DNA of 29,467 nucleotides. Origin: TMED14 sp038145075. Lineage in GTDB: Bacteria > Bacteroidota > Bacteroidia > Flavobacteriales > Schleiferiaceae. This document shows, piece by piece, positions 16,398 to 24,811 of this stretch (position 1 is its first letter; the number at the start of each line of letters is the position of its first letter). The DNA lies in contig JAYQOY010000016.1 in NCBI GenBank assembly GCA_038145075.1, positions 1 through 29,467 of the forward strand, written 5' to 3'. A program made the translations under genes and the position numbers. The notes beneath the pieces are model-generated. The model had not been told where the DNA came from, searched no databases, and saw only the letters and a list, made by a program, of their open reading frames with translations.

Positions 16398-17774
16398 CTA
16401 TTTGTCTTTGGTGATCATGGCGGTGAAGAAGCCTTCCGAGACGACTTTCTTGCCGACGTAGGCGGTACCACGCATTTGGACGATGCCGCGTCGAATGGGC
16501 TCGGTAAAGTTCAAGTGGAAGATCAGCGTATCGCCAGGACCCACTTTGTGCTTGAATTTCACCTGGTCCATCTTGAGGAAGTAGGTGAGGTAATTTTCGG
16601 GGTCGGGCACGGTGCTCAAGGCCAAAATACCGCCCACTTGGGCCATGGCTTCCAACTGAAGGACGCCGGGCATAACGGGTGCTCCGGGGAAGTGGCCGGT
16701 GAAGAAAGGCTCGTTCATGGTCACGGCTTTCATGCCGACAATTTCCATGTCGGACATTTCCAAAATCTTATCCACCAGCAAGAAGGGGGGACGGTGTGGG
16801 AGGATGGACATGATTTTGGTGACATCCATCAAGGGCTCTTGGTCGGGATGGTAGGTTGGAATTCCCTTGGTGCTAGCTTCTTCCATGATTTTTTGAGCGA
16901 GTAGTGTGTTGGTTTTGTGTCCGGGCTTAAAAGTACGAATATGTGCGCGTACCGGCTGACTGAGCAGCGCGATATCCCCCATGAGGTCCAGCAACTTATG
17001 GCTGGCGGGTTCGTTGGCCAAGCGGTAGGAGGTCAGGGGGAGGGCGCCTTTGTCCTCGCGGCGTTCCAGCGGTTGGCCGACAAAGTCTTCCAAGGCTTTC
17101 CAGTCCGAATCGTTCAGCGCATAGTCAATGACGACCACGCCGGAGCCTGGCTGGGCCCCTTTGAGCAGGCCTCGGTGAATCAAGGGTGTTATGTGGGAGG
17201 CGAGCGTGAATGTCCGAGCAGGAGCTACCAGGCTACCGTAGTCTTGTCCCCAGGTGTAGCTAGCCTTGACGGATCCAATGGCCTCTGCTTCGTGGCTGAG
17301 TTCGACTTCAAATGAAGGGTAGGCCGCAGGGATGGCCTCTGCCCAGGCACCGGTTTCAGGGTCTTCTACCCGAATAGGCCGGCGCAGCGTGATGCCGTGT
17401 TCGAGGTGCGATGCGGCAACGAGGCCTGCGCTCTGAATGGCTTCCCACCAAGGCAAAGCGCTGCCGTCCAAGATGGGCACTTCCCCGGAGGTGAGCTCGA
17501 TGCGGGCGTCGAATACCGCACTGGCGTAGAGGGCAGACAGCAAGTGTTCTGCCGTGTGTACCGTCGTGCTGCCGTTGGATAGGGTCGTGCGTCGGTCGGT
17601 ATCGGTGACCACCGAAGGGCTCAAGCGTAGCGGCTCTGCATCGGGAAGGTCCGTTCGAACAAAGGTGTAGCCACTCCCCGCATCGGCAGGATGGACATGA
17701 ACCGAACAAGGCAGTCCGGTATGGATGCCATGGCCCGATAAAGAAAATGCAGTGTGTAGGGTGTTAGGGGTCAC
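16398..17774 (-). CDS. lpxC-fabZ: bifunctional UDP-3-O-acyl-GlcNAc deacetylase / 3-hydroxyacyl-ACP dehydratase
   Basis: A 458-residue fusion. Residues 1 to about 305 are LpxC, a zinc amidase: zinc ligands His77 (HTAEHLL), His259 and Asp263 (SHKLLDLMGD), and catalytic His286 (FKPGHK). Residues 315-458 are FabZ, a hot-dog dehydratase: LPHRPPFLLVD, then GHFPGAPVMPG with catalytic His361 and Glu375 at the usual 14-residue spacing. The first half removes the acetyl group in the committed step of lipid A synthesis; the second dehydrates 3-hydroxyacyl-ACP for fatty acid synthesis. Both compete for the same hydroxyacyl-ACP pool. This fusion is known from Bacteroidota. The gene overlaps lpxD by 4 bases. 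Confidence 0.97.
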   Translation of the reverse strand: MTPNTLHTAFSLSGHGIHTGLPCSVHVHPADAGSGYTFVRTDLPDAEPLRLSPSVVTDTDRRTTLSNGSTTVHTAEHLLSALYASAVFDARIELTSGEVPILDGSALPWWEAIQSAGLVAASHLEHGITLRRPIRVEDPETGAWAEAIPAAYPSFEVELSHEAEAIGSVKASYTWGQDYGSLVAPARTFTLASHITPLIHRGLLKGAQPGSGVVVIDYALNDSDWKALEDFVGQPLERREDKGALPLTSYRLANEPASHKLLDLMGDIALLSQPVRAHIRTFKPGHKTNTLLAQKIMEEASTKGIPTYHPDQEPLMDVTKIMSILPHRPPFLLVDKILEMSDMEIVGMKAVTMNEPFFTGHFPGAPVMPGVLQLEAMAQVGGILALSTVPDPENYLTYFLKMDQVKFKHKVGPGDTLIFHLNFTEPIRRGIVQMRGTAYVGKKVVSEGFFTAMITKDK

Positions 17775-18718
17775 GAACGGGGCTTCATGTTGGAAGCCGC
17801 AAATTTCCGGCGAAAAACCGAAGCTTCGACAGCCGGGGAGCCCATGACGGTTTTTCCGGCTTCAATGTTCTTGTGGACGCCGCTTTGGGCGCCAATTCGG
17901 ACGCCGTCGCCGATGTGTATATGGCCGGCAATGCCCACTTGTCCGCCAATCTGAACGCCATGGCCGACGGTTGCGCTGCCGGCAATGCCCACTTGGCCCG
18001 CCAAGACGCAATGCATACCGATTTGAACGTTGTGGCCAATTTGGCAGAGGTTGTCCAGCTTGGTGCCGTGGCCAATCGCCGTGGCCCCGACGACCGCGCG
18101 GTCTACGCAGCTGTTGGCGCCAATTTCGACGTTATCGCCTAAAACGACGTGCCCAATGTGCTTGATTTTTCGCAAACCGTCCTGCGCTTTACTCGGCGGT
18201 GCAAAGCCAAAGCCGTCCGCCCCAATGACCACGCCCGCGTGCAAAATGCAGTTCGCGCCAATGCTGGAGTGCGGGTAAATCGTTACGCCTGGATGCAGCA
18301 CGGTGCCGGCCCCAATTTTCACCCCTGCGCCGATGGTGACGCCGGGAGCGATTTGAACGCTTGGGTGAAGGTCTGCGGAAGGGTCGATGGCCTCAGAACC
18401 CCAGCCCGTGTGGGTGCCGTAGATATCCAATGCTCGGCTCCAGGCTTCGTAGGGGTTGGCGACGCGGAGGAGGCTTCCTTCAAAGCCCTCGGGGCGTTCT
18501 TGCTTGAGGTTGACGATGACGGCAGCTGCTTTGCATTCACAGAGGTGCTTGGCATAGGCGCCTTGGGCGAGGAAGGACAAACCGCCCTCTTCCCCGGGTT
18601 CTAGGGTGCAGAGGTTGGAGATGCGCACGTCAGAAGGCCCCTCTAGGGTCGCTCCTAAAGCGTTTGCGATGTCCAAAAGTGCCTGTTCGGCGATAGGAGT
18701 AGCGCTTAATCGATCCAT
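17771..18718 (-). CDS. lpxD: UDP-3-O-(3-hydroxyacyl)glucosamine N-acyltransferase
   Basis: A 315-residue enzyme, slightly shorter than E. coli LpxD (341). It has an N-terminal uridine-binding domain (about 1-105), a long hexapeptide-repeat beta-helix (about 112-295), and a short tail that lacks the full C-terminal helix. The catalytic His is His229 in CQIGHNVQIG, and the GFGFAP stretch (169-174) is typical of the family. It adds the second hydroxyacyl chain to UDP-3-O-acyl-glucosamine made by LpxC. It overlaps the upstream HD gene by 13 bases and the downstream lpxC-fabZ by 4 bases, so the operon is tightly coupled. Confidence 0.96.
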   Translation of the reverse strand: MDRLSATPIAEQALLDIANALGATLEGPSDVRISNLCTLEPGEEGGLSFLAQGAYAKHLCECKAAAVIVNLKQERPEGFEGSLLRVANPYEAWSRALDIYGTHTGWGSEAIDPSADLHPSVQIAPGVTIGAGVKIGAGTVLHPGVTIYPHSSIGANCILHAGVVIGADGFGFAPPSKAQDGLRKIKHIGHVVLGDNVEIGANSCVDRAVVGATAIGHGTKLDNLCQIGHNVQIGMHCVLAGQVGIAGSATVGHGVQIGGQVGIAGHIHIGDGVRIGAQSGVHKNIEAGKTVMGSPAVEASVFRRKFAASNMKPRS

Positions 18719-19959
18719 TCAATGCCTTTAGGCCAGCACACAAAGGGCCGGGTGATTGTATGACTATAAACGCTTAAAGGAAGAATTTCGGATGCTTCCG
18801 AAAGAGGAATTACTTTCCCGCTCTTCTTCAAAATCTTAATTTCCTGTTTATCAGACTTGTAGGTGGCATTACTCGCGAGGCCTTCCAGGACAAAATGGCG
18901 GCAATCTTCGGCTGCGTGGCCAAATTCCTCTGCAATCCTGGCCTCCAAACGGCTGCGTTGCTCGCGGCTAAGGGGCTCCTTTAGAAACTTGATGCGGAAC
19001 AAGCGGCGGTTCAACAAGCGTTGGCTCAGCTGGCTGAGAACAGGATCCGCATGAGTCGTCCACTGCTTCATCGCGCCCAAAATGTCCGAATCATCCAAGC
19101 GGGTGAAGGCCGCCAAATACCCAGGGTCTTCCTGAAAATGGGCCAAGGTGGGGCGGTGTTTCAAGAAAAGTTGGAGTTCCGAACCGCCAAAGAGGTTGTC
19201 GCCGCGTTGCACGAGTTCGTGGGCCCGACGCAGGACTTGGACGAGCATGTATTCGGCGCTCAAAACCGCCTTGTGCATGTACACTTGCCAGTACATCAAG
19301 CTTCGGCTGACCAAGAATTTCTCGATGGAGCTGATGCCTTTGCCGTCCAGGACCAATTCGCCGTCCGCCACGTTGAGCATGGACAGCAAGCGTTCCGAGT
19401 TAATGGCCCCCTCGACCACCCCCGTGTAGAAGGCATCGCGGCGCAGGTAGTCCATTCGGTCCATGTCGAGCTGCGAGGAAATCAGCTGGTGCAGAAAGCG
19501 CTTGGGATGCTGGTTGTTGAAAATGGCGATGGCTTCCGTCAGGGCGCCGTCCATTTCGTCGTTGAGCTGCTGCATGAGCATTTTGGACAGCTCCTCGTGG
19601 GAAACGCCGTTGACCAGCGTGTGTTCCAGCGCGTGCGAGAAGGGACCGTGGCCGATGTCGTGGAGGAGAATGGCCATTTGGACCGATTCCGCTTCTTGCG
19701 CCGAAATGGCATGGCCCTTGCTCTGAAGAACCGCAACGGCCCGCTGCATCAAATGCATCGCCCCCAACGCGTGGTGAAACCGCGTGTGGTAGGCGCCCGG
19801 ATAGACCAAGGAACTCAAGCCCAACTGGCCAATGCGGCGCAAGCGTTGGAAGGAGGGATGTTCGATCAAGTCAAAAATCCGTTCGCTAGGTATCGCAATG
19901 AAACCGTAGATTGGATCGTTTAAGAGCTTGAACTTGTTGGTTTCGACGCCGTCTGCCAT
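18706..19959 (-). CDS. HD-superfamily phosphohydrolase (SAMHD1/dGTPase-like)
   Basis: A 417-residue HD-domain protein. The metal-binding set is visible: His62 in YHTRFHHALGA, His100-Asp101 in ILLHDIGHGPFSHALEH, and Asp165 in SQLDMDRMDYLRRDA. The order and the 'R.RR..QLG.....YPGA.HTRF.HslG' opening match SAMHD1-like and YwfO-like hydrolases, some of which cleave dNTPs. The substrate here is not known. It is the first gene of the lpx operon, as in other Bacteroidota, and is divergent from porX with 38 bases between start codons. Confidence 0.9.
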   Translation of the reverse strand: MADGVETNKFKLLNDPIYGFIAIPSERIFDLIEHPSFQRLRRIGQLGLSSLVYPGAYHTRFHHALGAMHLMQRAVAVLQSKGHAISAQEAESVQMAILLHDIGHGPFSHALEHTLVNGVSHEELSKMLMQQLNDEMDGALTEAIAIFNNQHPKRFLHQLISSQLDMDRMDYLRRDAFYTGVVEGAINSERLLSMLNVADGELVLDGKGISSIEKFLVSRSLMYWQVYMHKAVLSAEYMLVQVLRRAHELVQRGDNLFGGSELQLFLKHRPTLAHFQEDPGYLAAFTRLDDSDILGAMKQWTTHADPVLSQLSQRLLNRRLFRIKFLKEPLSREQRSRLEARIAEEFGHAAEDCRHFVLEGLASNATYKSDKQEIKILKKSGKVIPLSEASEILPLSVYSHTITRPFVCWPKGIEWID

Positions 19960-19978
19960 AGTCGTGCAATAGGAGCCG

Positions 19979-19986
19979 TAAATTTA
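19979..19986. promoter_or_regulatory. palindromic -7-like element shared by HD gene and porX
   Basis: TAAATTTA is its own reverse complement and is one mismatch from TAnnTTTG on both strands. It lies 11 bases before the porX ATG and 19 bases before the HD-gene ATG in a 38-base divergent gap, so one element could serve both directions. Confidence 0.3.
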
Positions 19987-19997
19987 ACCTATATCCT

Positions 19998-21557
19998 ATG
20001 GACAAAGCGCGCATTCTTTGGGTAGACGATGAAGTGGACAGTTTGAAGGCCCACACCATCTATTTGGAGTCCAAAGGGTACCAGGTGGCTGTGGCCACCA
20101 ATGCCGCAGATGCGCTGGCCTACATAGAGGCACATCCTGTGGATGCGGTTTTGCTCGACGAGCACATGCCAGGTCGCTCCGGCTTGGATGCTCTTCCTGA
20201 TTTTAAGCGCTTACGCCCCTCCACGCCCGTCATTATGGTAACCAAGAGTGAAGAGGAGGGCGTCATGGAACAAGCCATTGGCGAGGCCATTGCCGACTAT
20301 TTGCTCAAGCCGGTTCAGCCGCGCCAAGTGCTGTCTTCGCTCACTCGCGTGCTAGGTGCGCGCCAGCTGGTGGCCGACCGCAACCTCTCCAAATACCAAA
20401 CGCAGTTCCGCACCTTGTCTATGGACATGGCAGACGCCGATTCCTGGGAGGCTTGGACCCGCATATTCACCAGCTTGATTCAATTTGACGACCACCTGCA
20501 GGGTCCGGAGGCGGAAGGCATGCGTCCCATGCTGGAGCATCAGCGCGAGGAGGCCAACCGTCTGTTTACCCGCTGGTGGGCGGAGGTCTATCCAAATTGG
20601 CTGCATGCCAAGGATGCGCCCTGCATGTTTTCCCACCAAGTCTTTGATGCGCAGGTGGCTCCCGTGGTCAAATCGGGCCGAAAGTCCGTCGTCCTCGTCT
20701 TTGACAACCTCCGATTGGACCAATGGATGGAGCTGCAGCCCTTCTTTTTGGAAGAGTTCCGCATGGTGCAGGACGAGCGTTACGCCAGTCTGCTCCCCAC
20801 CGCTACCCAGTATGCCCGCAATGCGCTCCTCAGTGGCCTCCTGCCCAAAGACATTGCCGCTCGCTATCCCAAGCAGTGGGTGCCGGATACCTTGGACGCC
20901 GAAGGCAAGCGCAACGGATTTGAGGCCGAACTCCTCCAGGACTGGGCCAGCCGCCACGGCCTGACTTCCGTAGAATACGCCAAATTGACGCACCTGGGGT
21001 CCGAACAAAAGTGGGTGCGCCACTGGCCCAACGTTAAATCCAAGGACCTCATCGTCGTGGTGGTGAACTTCATCGACATGATCTCGCATGCCAAGACGGA
21101 ACAGAGTATTGTTCGGGACATTGCCAGCGACGACCGGGGATTCCGGGCTCTGACGCACAGCTGGTGGAAGAATTCGCCCTTGCGCGCCTGGGTGTCCAGC
21201 CTGGCCGCCGAGGGCTTTGATCTCTTTGTGACGACCGACCACGGCACCATTTCCGTCAAGAAGCCTGTGTCCATCAAGGGCTCGCGCGATTTGACCGCCA
21301 ACATGCGCTACAAGGTGGGGCGAGGCCTAGAGTATGCGGCGAAGGAGGTGGCTTTGAGCGCCGAGCCTGCGGCCTTGGGACTGCCCTCCGTGGCTCTTGG
21401 CGATAAGGTGGTCTTTGCCGGCGAAGCAGGCTACTTTATCTACCCCAATCAATACCACCAGTATGCGGGCCGCTTTGAGGGCTCCTACCAGCATGGAGGG
21501 ATCAGTTTGGAGGAGGTCGTGATTCCCTGGGCCCATTTGAAACCGCGAGGGTCCTAA
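19998..21557 (+). CDS. porX: response regulator with PglZ domain, T9SS regulator PorX
   Basis: A 519-residue protein of the length expected for PorX. Residues 1-120 are a receiver domain with the acidic pair Asp10-Asp11, phospho-acceptor Asp54 (VLLDEHMPG) and Lys104. A helical linker follows (about 125-200). The rest is a PglZ alkaline-phosphatase-superfamily domain: VFDNLRLDQW (Asp236), LLPTATQYARN (active-site Thr area, 268-270), NFIDMISH (Asp360, His364), TTDHGTISV (Asp414, His415) and QHGGISLEE (His499), a complete metal-binding set. PorX, with sensor kinase PorY and sigma factor SigP, controls type IX secretion genes. No PorY or SigP is in this window. It is followed by tsaE and an alanine dehydrogenase-like gene, a frequent Bacteroidota arrangement. 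Confidence 0.94.
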   Translation: MDKARILWVDDEVDSLKAHTIYLESKGYQVAVATNAADALAYIEAHPVDAVLLDEHMPGRSGLDALPDFKRLRPSTPVIMVTKSEEEGVMEQAIGEAIADYLLKPVQPRQVLSSLTRVLGARQLVADRNLSKYQTQFRTLSMDMADADSWEAWTRIFTSLIQFDDHLQGPEAEGMRPMLEHQREEANRLFTRWWAEVYPNWLHAKDAPCMFSHQVFDAQVAPVVKSGRKSVVLVFDNLRLDQWMELQPFFLEEFRMVQDERYASLLPTATQYARNALLSGLLPKDIAARYPKQWVPDTLDAEGKRNGFEAELLQDWASRHGLTSVEYAKLTHLGSEQKWVRHWPNVKSKDLIVVVVNFIDMISHAKTEQSIVRDIASDDRGFRALTHSWWKNSPLRAWVSSLAAEGFDLFVTTDHGTISVKKPVSIKGSRDLTANMRYKVGRGLEYAAKEVALSAEPAALGLPSVALGDKVVFAGEAGYFIYPNQYHQYAGRFEGSYQHGGISLEEVVIPWAHLKPRGS

Positions 21558-21561
21558 CGGC

Positions 21562-21569
21562 TACCTTTG
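21562..21569 (+). promoter_or_regulatory. -7 box immediately before tsaE
   Basis: TACCTTTG is an exact TAnnTTTG match, just after the porX stop and only 4 bases before the GTG start of tsaE. If used, transcription would begin at or just past the start codon, giving a leaderless message, or the true tsaE start is further in. Confidence 0.35.
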
Positions 21570-21573
21570 CGCT

Positions 21574-21993
21574 GTGGCGACTCCTGTTTTTCTCGCAGAT
21601 GTGACCGAATGGACCGATTGGGCCCTTCAGCACCGGTCTGCATTGTCCGGCCCCGTAGCCCTCGTGGGCGGCATGGGCGCAGGAAAGACGACGGCCGTCA
21701 AGGCCTGGCTGCGCGCCTTTGGCTCCTCAGATGCCGGTTCGAGTCCCACGTTCACGCTCATCCAGCCCTACGACAGCCCCATGGGGACCATCTACCATGC
21801 TGATTTCTATCGACTGAACCGAGAAGAAGAGGCAGAGGCCCTGGGTTTGGAGGAGATTTTTGCCTCCGGACAGCCTTTTTGGATGGAATGGCCGGAGAAA
21901 ATTCCGAACTTATTGCCCCCGGAAACCGTCGTGGTTTTTATTGAACCTCAGGAGGATGGGACTCGGAAAGTCACCCTTCAGCTACCCGCTTAA
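21574..21993 (+). CDS. tsaE: tRNA threonylcarbamoyladenosine biosynthesis ATPase
   Basis: A 139-residue P-loop ATPase. Walker A is GGMGAGKTT (residues 32-40). SSPTFTLIQPY is the family's 'SPTF.l...Y' switch, and IYHADFYRLN is the 'H.DlYRl' element. It ends in a short beta-rich tail. TsaE works with TsaB and TsaD to make t6A at position 37 of ANN-decoding tRNAs. I chose GTG 21574, 16 bases after porX, since it gives the full N-terminal strand; no ATG lies between it and the Walker motif except one inside the conserved region. The next gene starts 3 bases after its stop. Confidence 0.94.
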   Translation: MATPVFLADVTEWTDWALQHRSALSGPVALVGGMGAGKTTAVKAWLRAFGSSDAGSSPTFTLIQPYDSPMGTIYHADFYRLNREEEAEALGLEEIFASGQPFWMEWPEKIPNLLPPETVVVFIEPQEDGTRKVTLQLPA

Positions 21994-21996
21994 GCC

Positions 21997-23175
21997 ATGG
22001 AACAACCCGCCTACATCCCTCAAGAAGAGCGCCTCATGGTCGCTTCCAAGCAGCAGTCCTTGCGCATAGGCTTGCCCTTGGAGTCCACCTGGGCAGAGAA
22101 CCGTGTCGCCTTGACCCCGGAGGGGGTTCACTTGCTCGTCCAGCACGGCCACGAAATCTTGGTGGAATCGGGTGCGGGCCTGGCAGCACGCTACACCGAT
22201 TTGGAATACACGGAGGCAGGTGCACAGGTTACCTCGGACAAGAAAGCGGTCTTCCAATGCCCCATTTTGGTGAAGGTGGAAGCCCCAAGTGAGAAAGAAT
22301 GGCCACTCATGGTGCAGAATCAGGTGGTTTTTTCTGTTTTGCAGCCCAATACGGTCTCGGCGGCCTATCTCAAGGCCCTGCAAGCCAAAAAGTGTACGGC
22401 ACTGAGCTATGGCCGGTTGCTCGATGAGGACGGTCGCGCCCCCTTTGTGCGGTCTATGGCAGAAATTGGCGGATCTCAAGCCATTACTGTGGCCATGGAG
22501 TATTTGAGCACGTGGGCGGATGGCAAGGGCTACGCTATGGGCGCAGTGACGGGGGTTCCTCCAACGGAAGTAGTCATCTTAGGGGCAGGAACGGTAGGCA
22601 CTGTGGCGGCCCGTTTGGCCCATGCCATGGGCGCCACGGTCAAAGTGTTTGACTCTTCCCTAACCCGCATTCAACGCCTCCGCGAAGTGGTAGGTCAAGA
22701 TCTTTATACCTGCACTTTGCAGCCCCAGATACTCAGCAAAGCCTTGAGTCGCTGCGACGTCGCTATTGGTGCACTCCGTCCCGTTAAAGGGCGCACCCCT
22801 GTAGTAGTTACCGAAGACATGGTGGCTCAAATGAAGGCGCGCTCCGTCATCGTCGATGTGAGCATCGACCACGGGGGCTGCTTTGAGACCAGTGAAGTCA
22901 CGACCTGGGACGCCCCCGTATACAGCAAGCACGACGTCACGCATTTTTGCGTGCCCAACCTGGCTTCTCGGGTGGCGCGAACCGCCTCTTTTGCATTGAA
23001 TAACCTCACAAGTCCGCTGCTTCAGACCCTTGCGGAGGACGGCGGCTTGGAAGAGGCCTTGGCGCGCAGAAGCAACTGGAGGCCAGGTGTTTACATGTTC
23101 CGCGGCCTGGTCACCACGCGCGAATTGGCCGAACCTTTTGACCTTCCCTTTACCGATTTAGACCTTCTTTTATGA
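21997..23175 (+). CDS. ald: alanine dehydrogenase-like protein
   Basis: A 392-residue member of the alanine dehydrogenase/pyridine nucleotide transhydrogenase family. It has the N-terminal 'E.RValTPegv..L...GHe..VEsGAG' region (residues 33-61), the substrate Lys at 93 (LVKVEAPSE), a Rossmann GAGTVG loop (196-201) with Asp219 at the end of the second strand, and VIVDVSIDHGGCFE near residue 290. In Mycobacterium tuberculosis Ald the active-site His96 lies in a 'LHLAA' stretch; the aligned position here is Gln116 (SVLQPNT). The same change is, from memory, usual in the Bacteroidota clade that follows porX-tsaE. It may oxidise alanine to pyruvate, but that substitution leaves the activity uncertain. 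Confidence 0.82.
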   Translation: MEQPAYIPQEERLMVASKQQSLRIGLPLESTWAENRVALTPEGVHLLVQHGHEILVESGAGLAARYTDLEYTEAGAQVTSDKKAVFQCPILVKVEAPSEKEWPLMVQNQVVFSVLQPNTVSAAYLKALQAKKCTALSYGRLLDEDGRAPFVRSMAEIGGSQAITVAMEYLSTWADGKGYAMGAVTGVPPTEVVILGAGTVGTVAARLAHAMGATVKVFDSSLTRIQRLREVVGQDLYTCTLQPQILSKALSRCDVAIGALRPVKGRTPVVVTEDMVAQMKARSVIVDVSIDHGGCFETSEVTTWDAPVYSKHDVTHFCVPNLASRVARTASFALNNLTSPLLQTLAEDGGLEEALARRSNWRPGVYMFRGLVTTRELAEPFDLPFTDLDLLL

Positions 23176-23567
23176 ACATTTGGCAACGCGTGGCGTGGTA
23201 CGCCGTGGGTTTGGGCCTGGGCACTGCTTTGGCCATTTTCTTCTTTGCGGACCGCGATTTTCAGTGTACGTATTTGCCGAACAACCGTGTCCTGGTCGAC
23301 CTGCACGACCAACCGATTCGCCACGTAGGTCCTGCGGCGGTGGATCCTTGGCAGAAGGCCTGTGCGGGCGATTCTGCCATGCTGAAGGCGTTCCTCATGC
23401 GGGGCCAAATCGATTTTTCCAAGGCACAGGTCACCACCCGTGTCGAAGGGCTAAAGCATTCGGCGTACCCCATTGAATTGGAGTGGGAGGGAGTGCCGTA
23501 TCAGGGAATTTGGGAGCGTCGGCAAGACAGCGCAGTGCTCGTCAGCTTGAAGGCGTTACAGCCTTAA
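23172..23567 (+). CDS. DUF4258-like membrane-anchored protein
   Basis: A 131-residue protein of unknown function. One N-terminal hydrophobic helix (about residues 7-27) precedes a small soluble domain with one cysteine near CTYLPNNRVL. The stretch FLMRGQIDFSKAQ resembles the 'll..G.vdFskS' core of the DUF4258-type proteins that sit between the alanine dehydrogenase-like gene and proline dehydrogenase in other Bacteroidota. Its ATG overlaps the stop of the preceding gene (ATGA), so the two are translationally coupled. It ends 24 bases from the converging proline dehydrogenase gene. Confidence 0.7.
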   Translation: MNIWQRVAWYAVGLGLGTALAIFFFADRDFQCTYLPNNRVLVDLHDQPIRHVGPAAVDPWQKACAGDSAMLKAFLMRGQIDFSKAQVTTRVEGLKHSAYPIELEWEGVPYQGIWERRQDSAVLVSLKALQP

Positions 23568-23591
23568 GGCCCCAAGAAAATTAGATTGGTA

Positions 23592-24788
23592 CTATGTGCG
23601 AGCGACGCTTTTGCGGCGCTTGAGTTCGGCTTGAATGAGGCCGAGTTCACGACCTGTTTGTCCCTTGACGGACGTATTCTCTTCAGCACGACGGAAGAGG
23701 TAGGGCATCACCTTGTCAATGGGGCCAAAGGGGAGGTACTTGGCCACTCTAAATCCGTGGTGGGCCATCACAAAGCTGATGTGGTCAGACATGCCGTAGA
23801 GCTGGGCAAACCAGACCGGAGCTTCGCTGGGCGTCCAACCAGAAGCAGTGAGGAGATGCGCGGCTTTTTCCGCACTTTGCTCGTTGTGTGAGCCAATCAT
23901 CAGGGCGAAGTTGGCGGCATTTTCAGGACGGCCAAGGGCCAAAATCATGTGCGACACACAGGCGTCAAATTCCGCGTCCGTGCTGGCTTTGTCAGGTTGG
24001 ATGGGGGAGGGATAGCCCTTGGTTTTTGCGCGTTCGCGTTCTTTTTCCATATAGGCGCCACGCACAAACTTGATTCCAACGCCATAACCATCTGCTTCTG
24101 CCTTCGCGAGGGCGCCCTTCAGATGGTCCAAACGGCCAGTGCGGTAGCATTGAATGGTATTGAAGACGATGACCTTTTCACGGTTGTATTTGGCCATCGC
24201 CGCGTAGGCGAGGTCGTCGATCGCCTTCTGAATCCAACTTTCTTCTGCGTCCAGCATGACAGGTACCCCTACCTGATGGGCGTATTTGCAAATCCGGTCC
24301 ACACGTCCTTGTGCTCGGTCCCACGCCAATTGCTCTTCCGCGTTTAGCGCAAGGCCGGCGCTCACTTTTTCCAGTACGTCGGTATCAGCCAGGCCGGTGA
24401 CTTTAAAGACGCCTAGAGGCACGGCATCTTCCGAAGCGGCGAGTGCCAAGGTTTGAAGCGTCATTTCGGTGGTTTGATCGTAGGCCGCCTGATCCGTCTG
24501 TCCTTCCACCGAATAATCGAGGATGCTTCCTACACCTAATTCCCAATTGCGCTGCGCCACCGGTTTGCACGCGACGACCGTCTCGCCGCCACAAAATTGG
24601 CGAAAAACGGTGGCGCGAATCAGCCCTTTTACGGGGAGTCGCCAGGCGAGTGCCCAAAGCGTAACGGCTTTGCCCGCCTTAACGAGGGATGGAGATGCAA
24701 GTGTTTTAAAAAGCCAGTGGCTTCGGCGCAAGGAAGCGTCCGAATGCGATTGAAAGGCAACAGCGGTATCGCGAAAATTGAAGTCCAT
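23592..24788 (-). CDS. proline dehydrogenase
   Basis: A 398-residue FAD enzyme with a TIM-barrel fold. Conserved pieces seen: PVMLDAEESWIQ (the 'vr.DaE' strand), FNTIQCYRTGRLDHL ('v.QaYl'), GVGIKFVRGAYMEKERERAK (the 'klvrGAY...E...a' Lys/Arg site), LMIGSHNEQS, and WFAQLYGMSDHISF ('e.qqLyGm.d'). It oxidises proline to pyrroline-5-carboxylate and passes electrons to the quinone pool. There is no P5C dehydrogenase domain, so it is the single-function form. I chose ATG 24788 over an in-frame TTG 6 bases earlier. It is divergent from aroB, and an exact -7 box lies 23 bases upstream. Confidence 0.93.
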   Translation of the reverse strand: MDFNFRDTAVAFQSHSDASLRRSHWLFKTLASPSLVKAGKAVTLWALAWRLPVKGLIRATVFRQFCGGETVVACKPVAQRNWELGVGSILDYSVEGQTDQAAYDQTTEMTLQTLALAASEDAVPLGVFKVTGLADTDVLEKVSAGLALNAEEQLAWDRAQGRVDRICKYAHQVGVPVMLDAEESWIQKAIDDLAYAAMAKYNREKVIVFNTIQCYRTGRLDHLKGALAKAEADGYGVGIKFVRGAYMEKERERAKTKGYPSPIQPDKASTDAEFDACVSHMILALGRPENAANFALMIGSHNEQSAEKAAHLLTASGWTPSEAPVWFAQLYGMSDHISFVMAHHGFRVAKYLPFGPIDKVMPYLFRRAEENTSVKGQTGRELGLIQAELKRRKSVART

Positions 24789-24811
24789 CGTCAAGGGGCT
24801 GCGGGAGGCTT

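Noticed and set aside
19021..19923. Plus-strand frame of 300 codons opposite the HD gene
   Set aside because: The HD protein on the minus strand has all its metal ligands; this frame has none of the marks of a protein family.
23568..23591. Bidirectional terminator between the DUF4258-like gene and proline dehydrogenase
   Set aside because: An AAGGC/GCCTT pairing exists at the end of the coding region but no T run follows on either strand.
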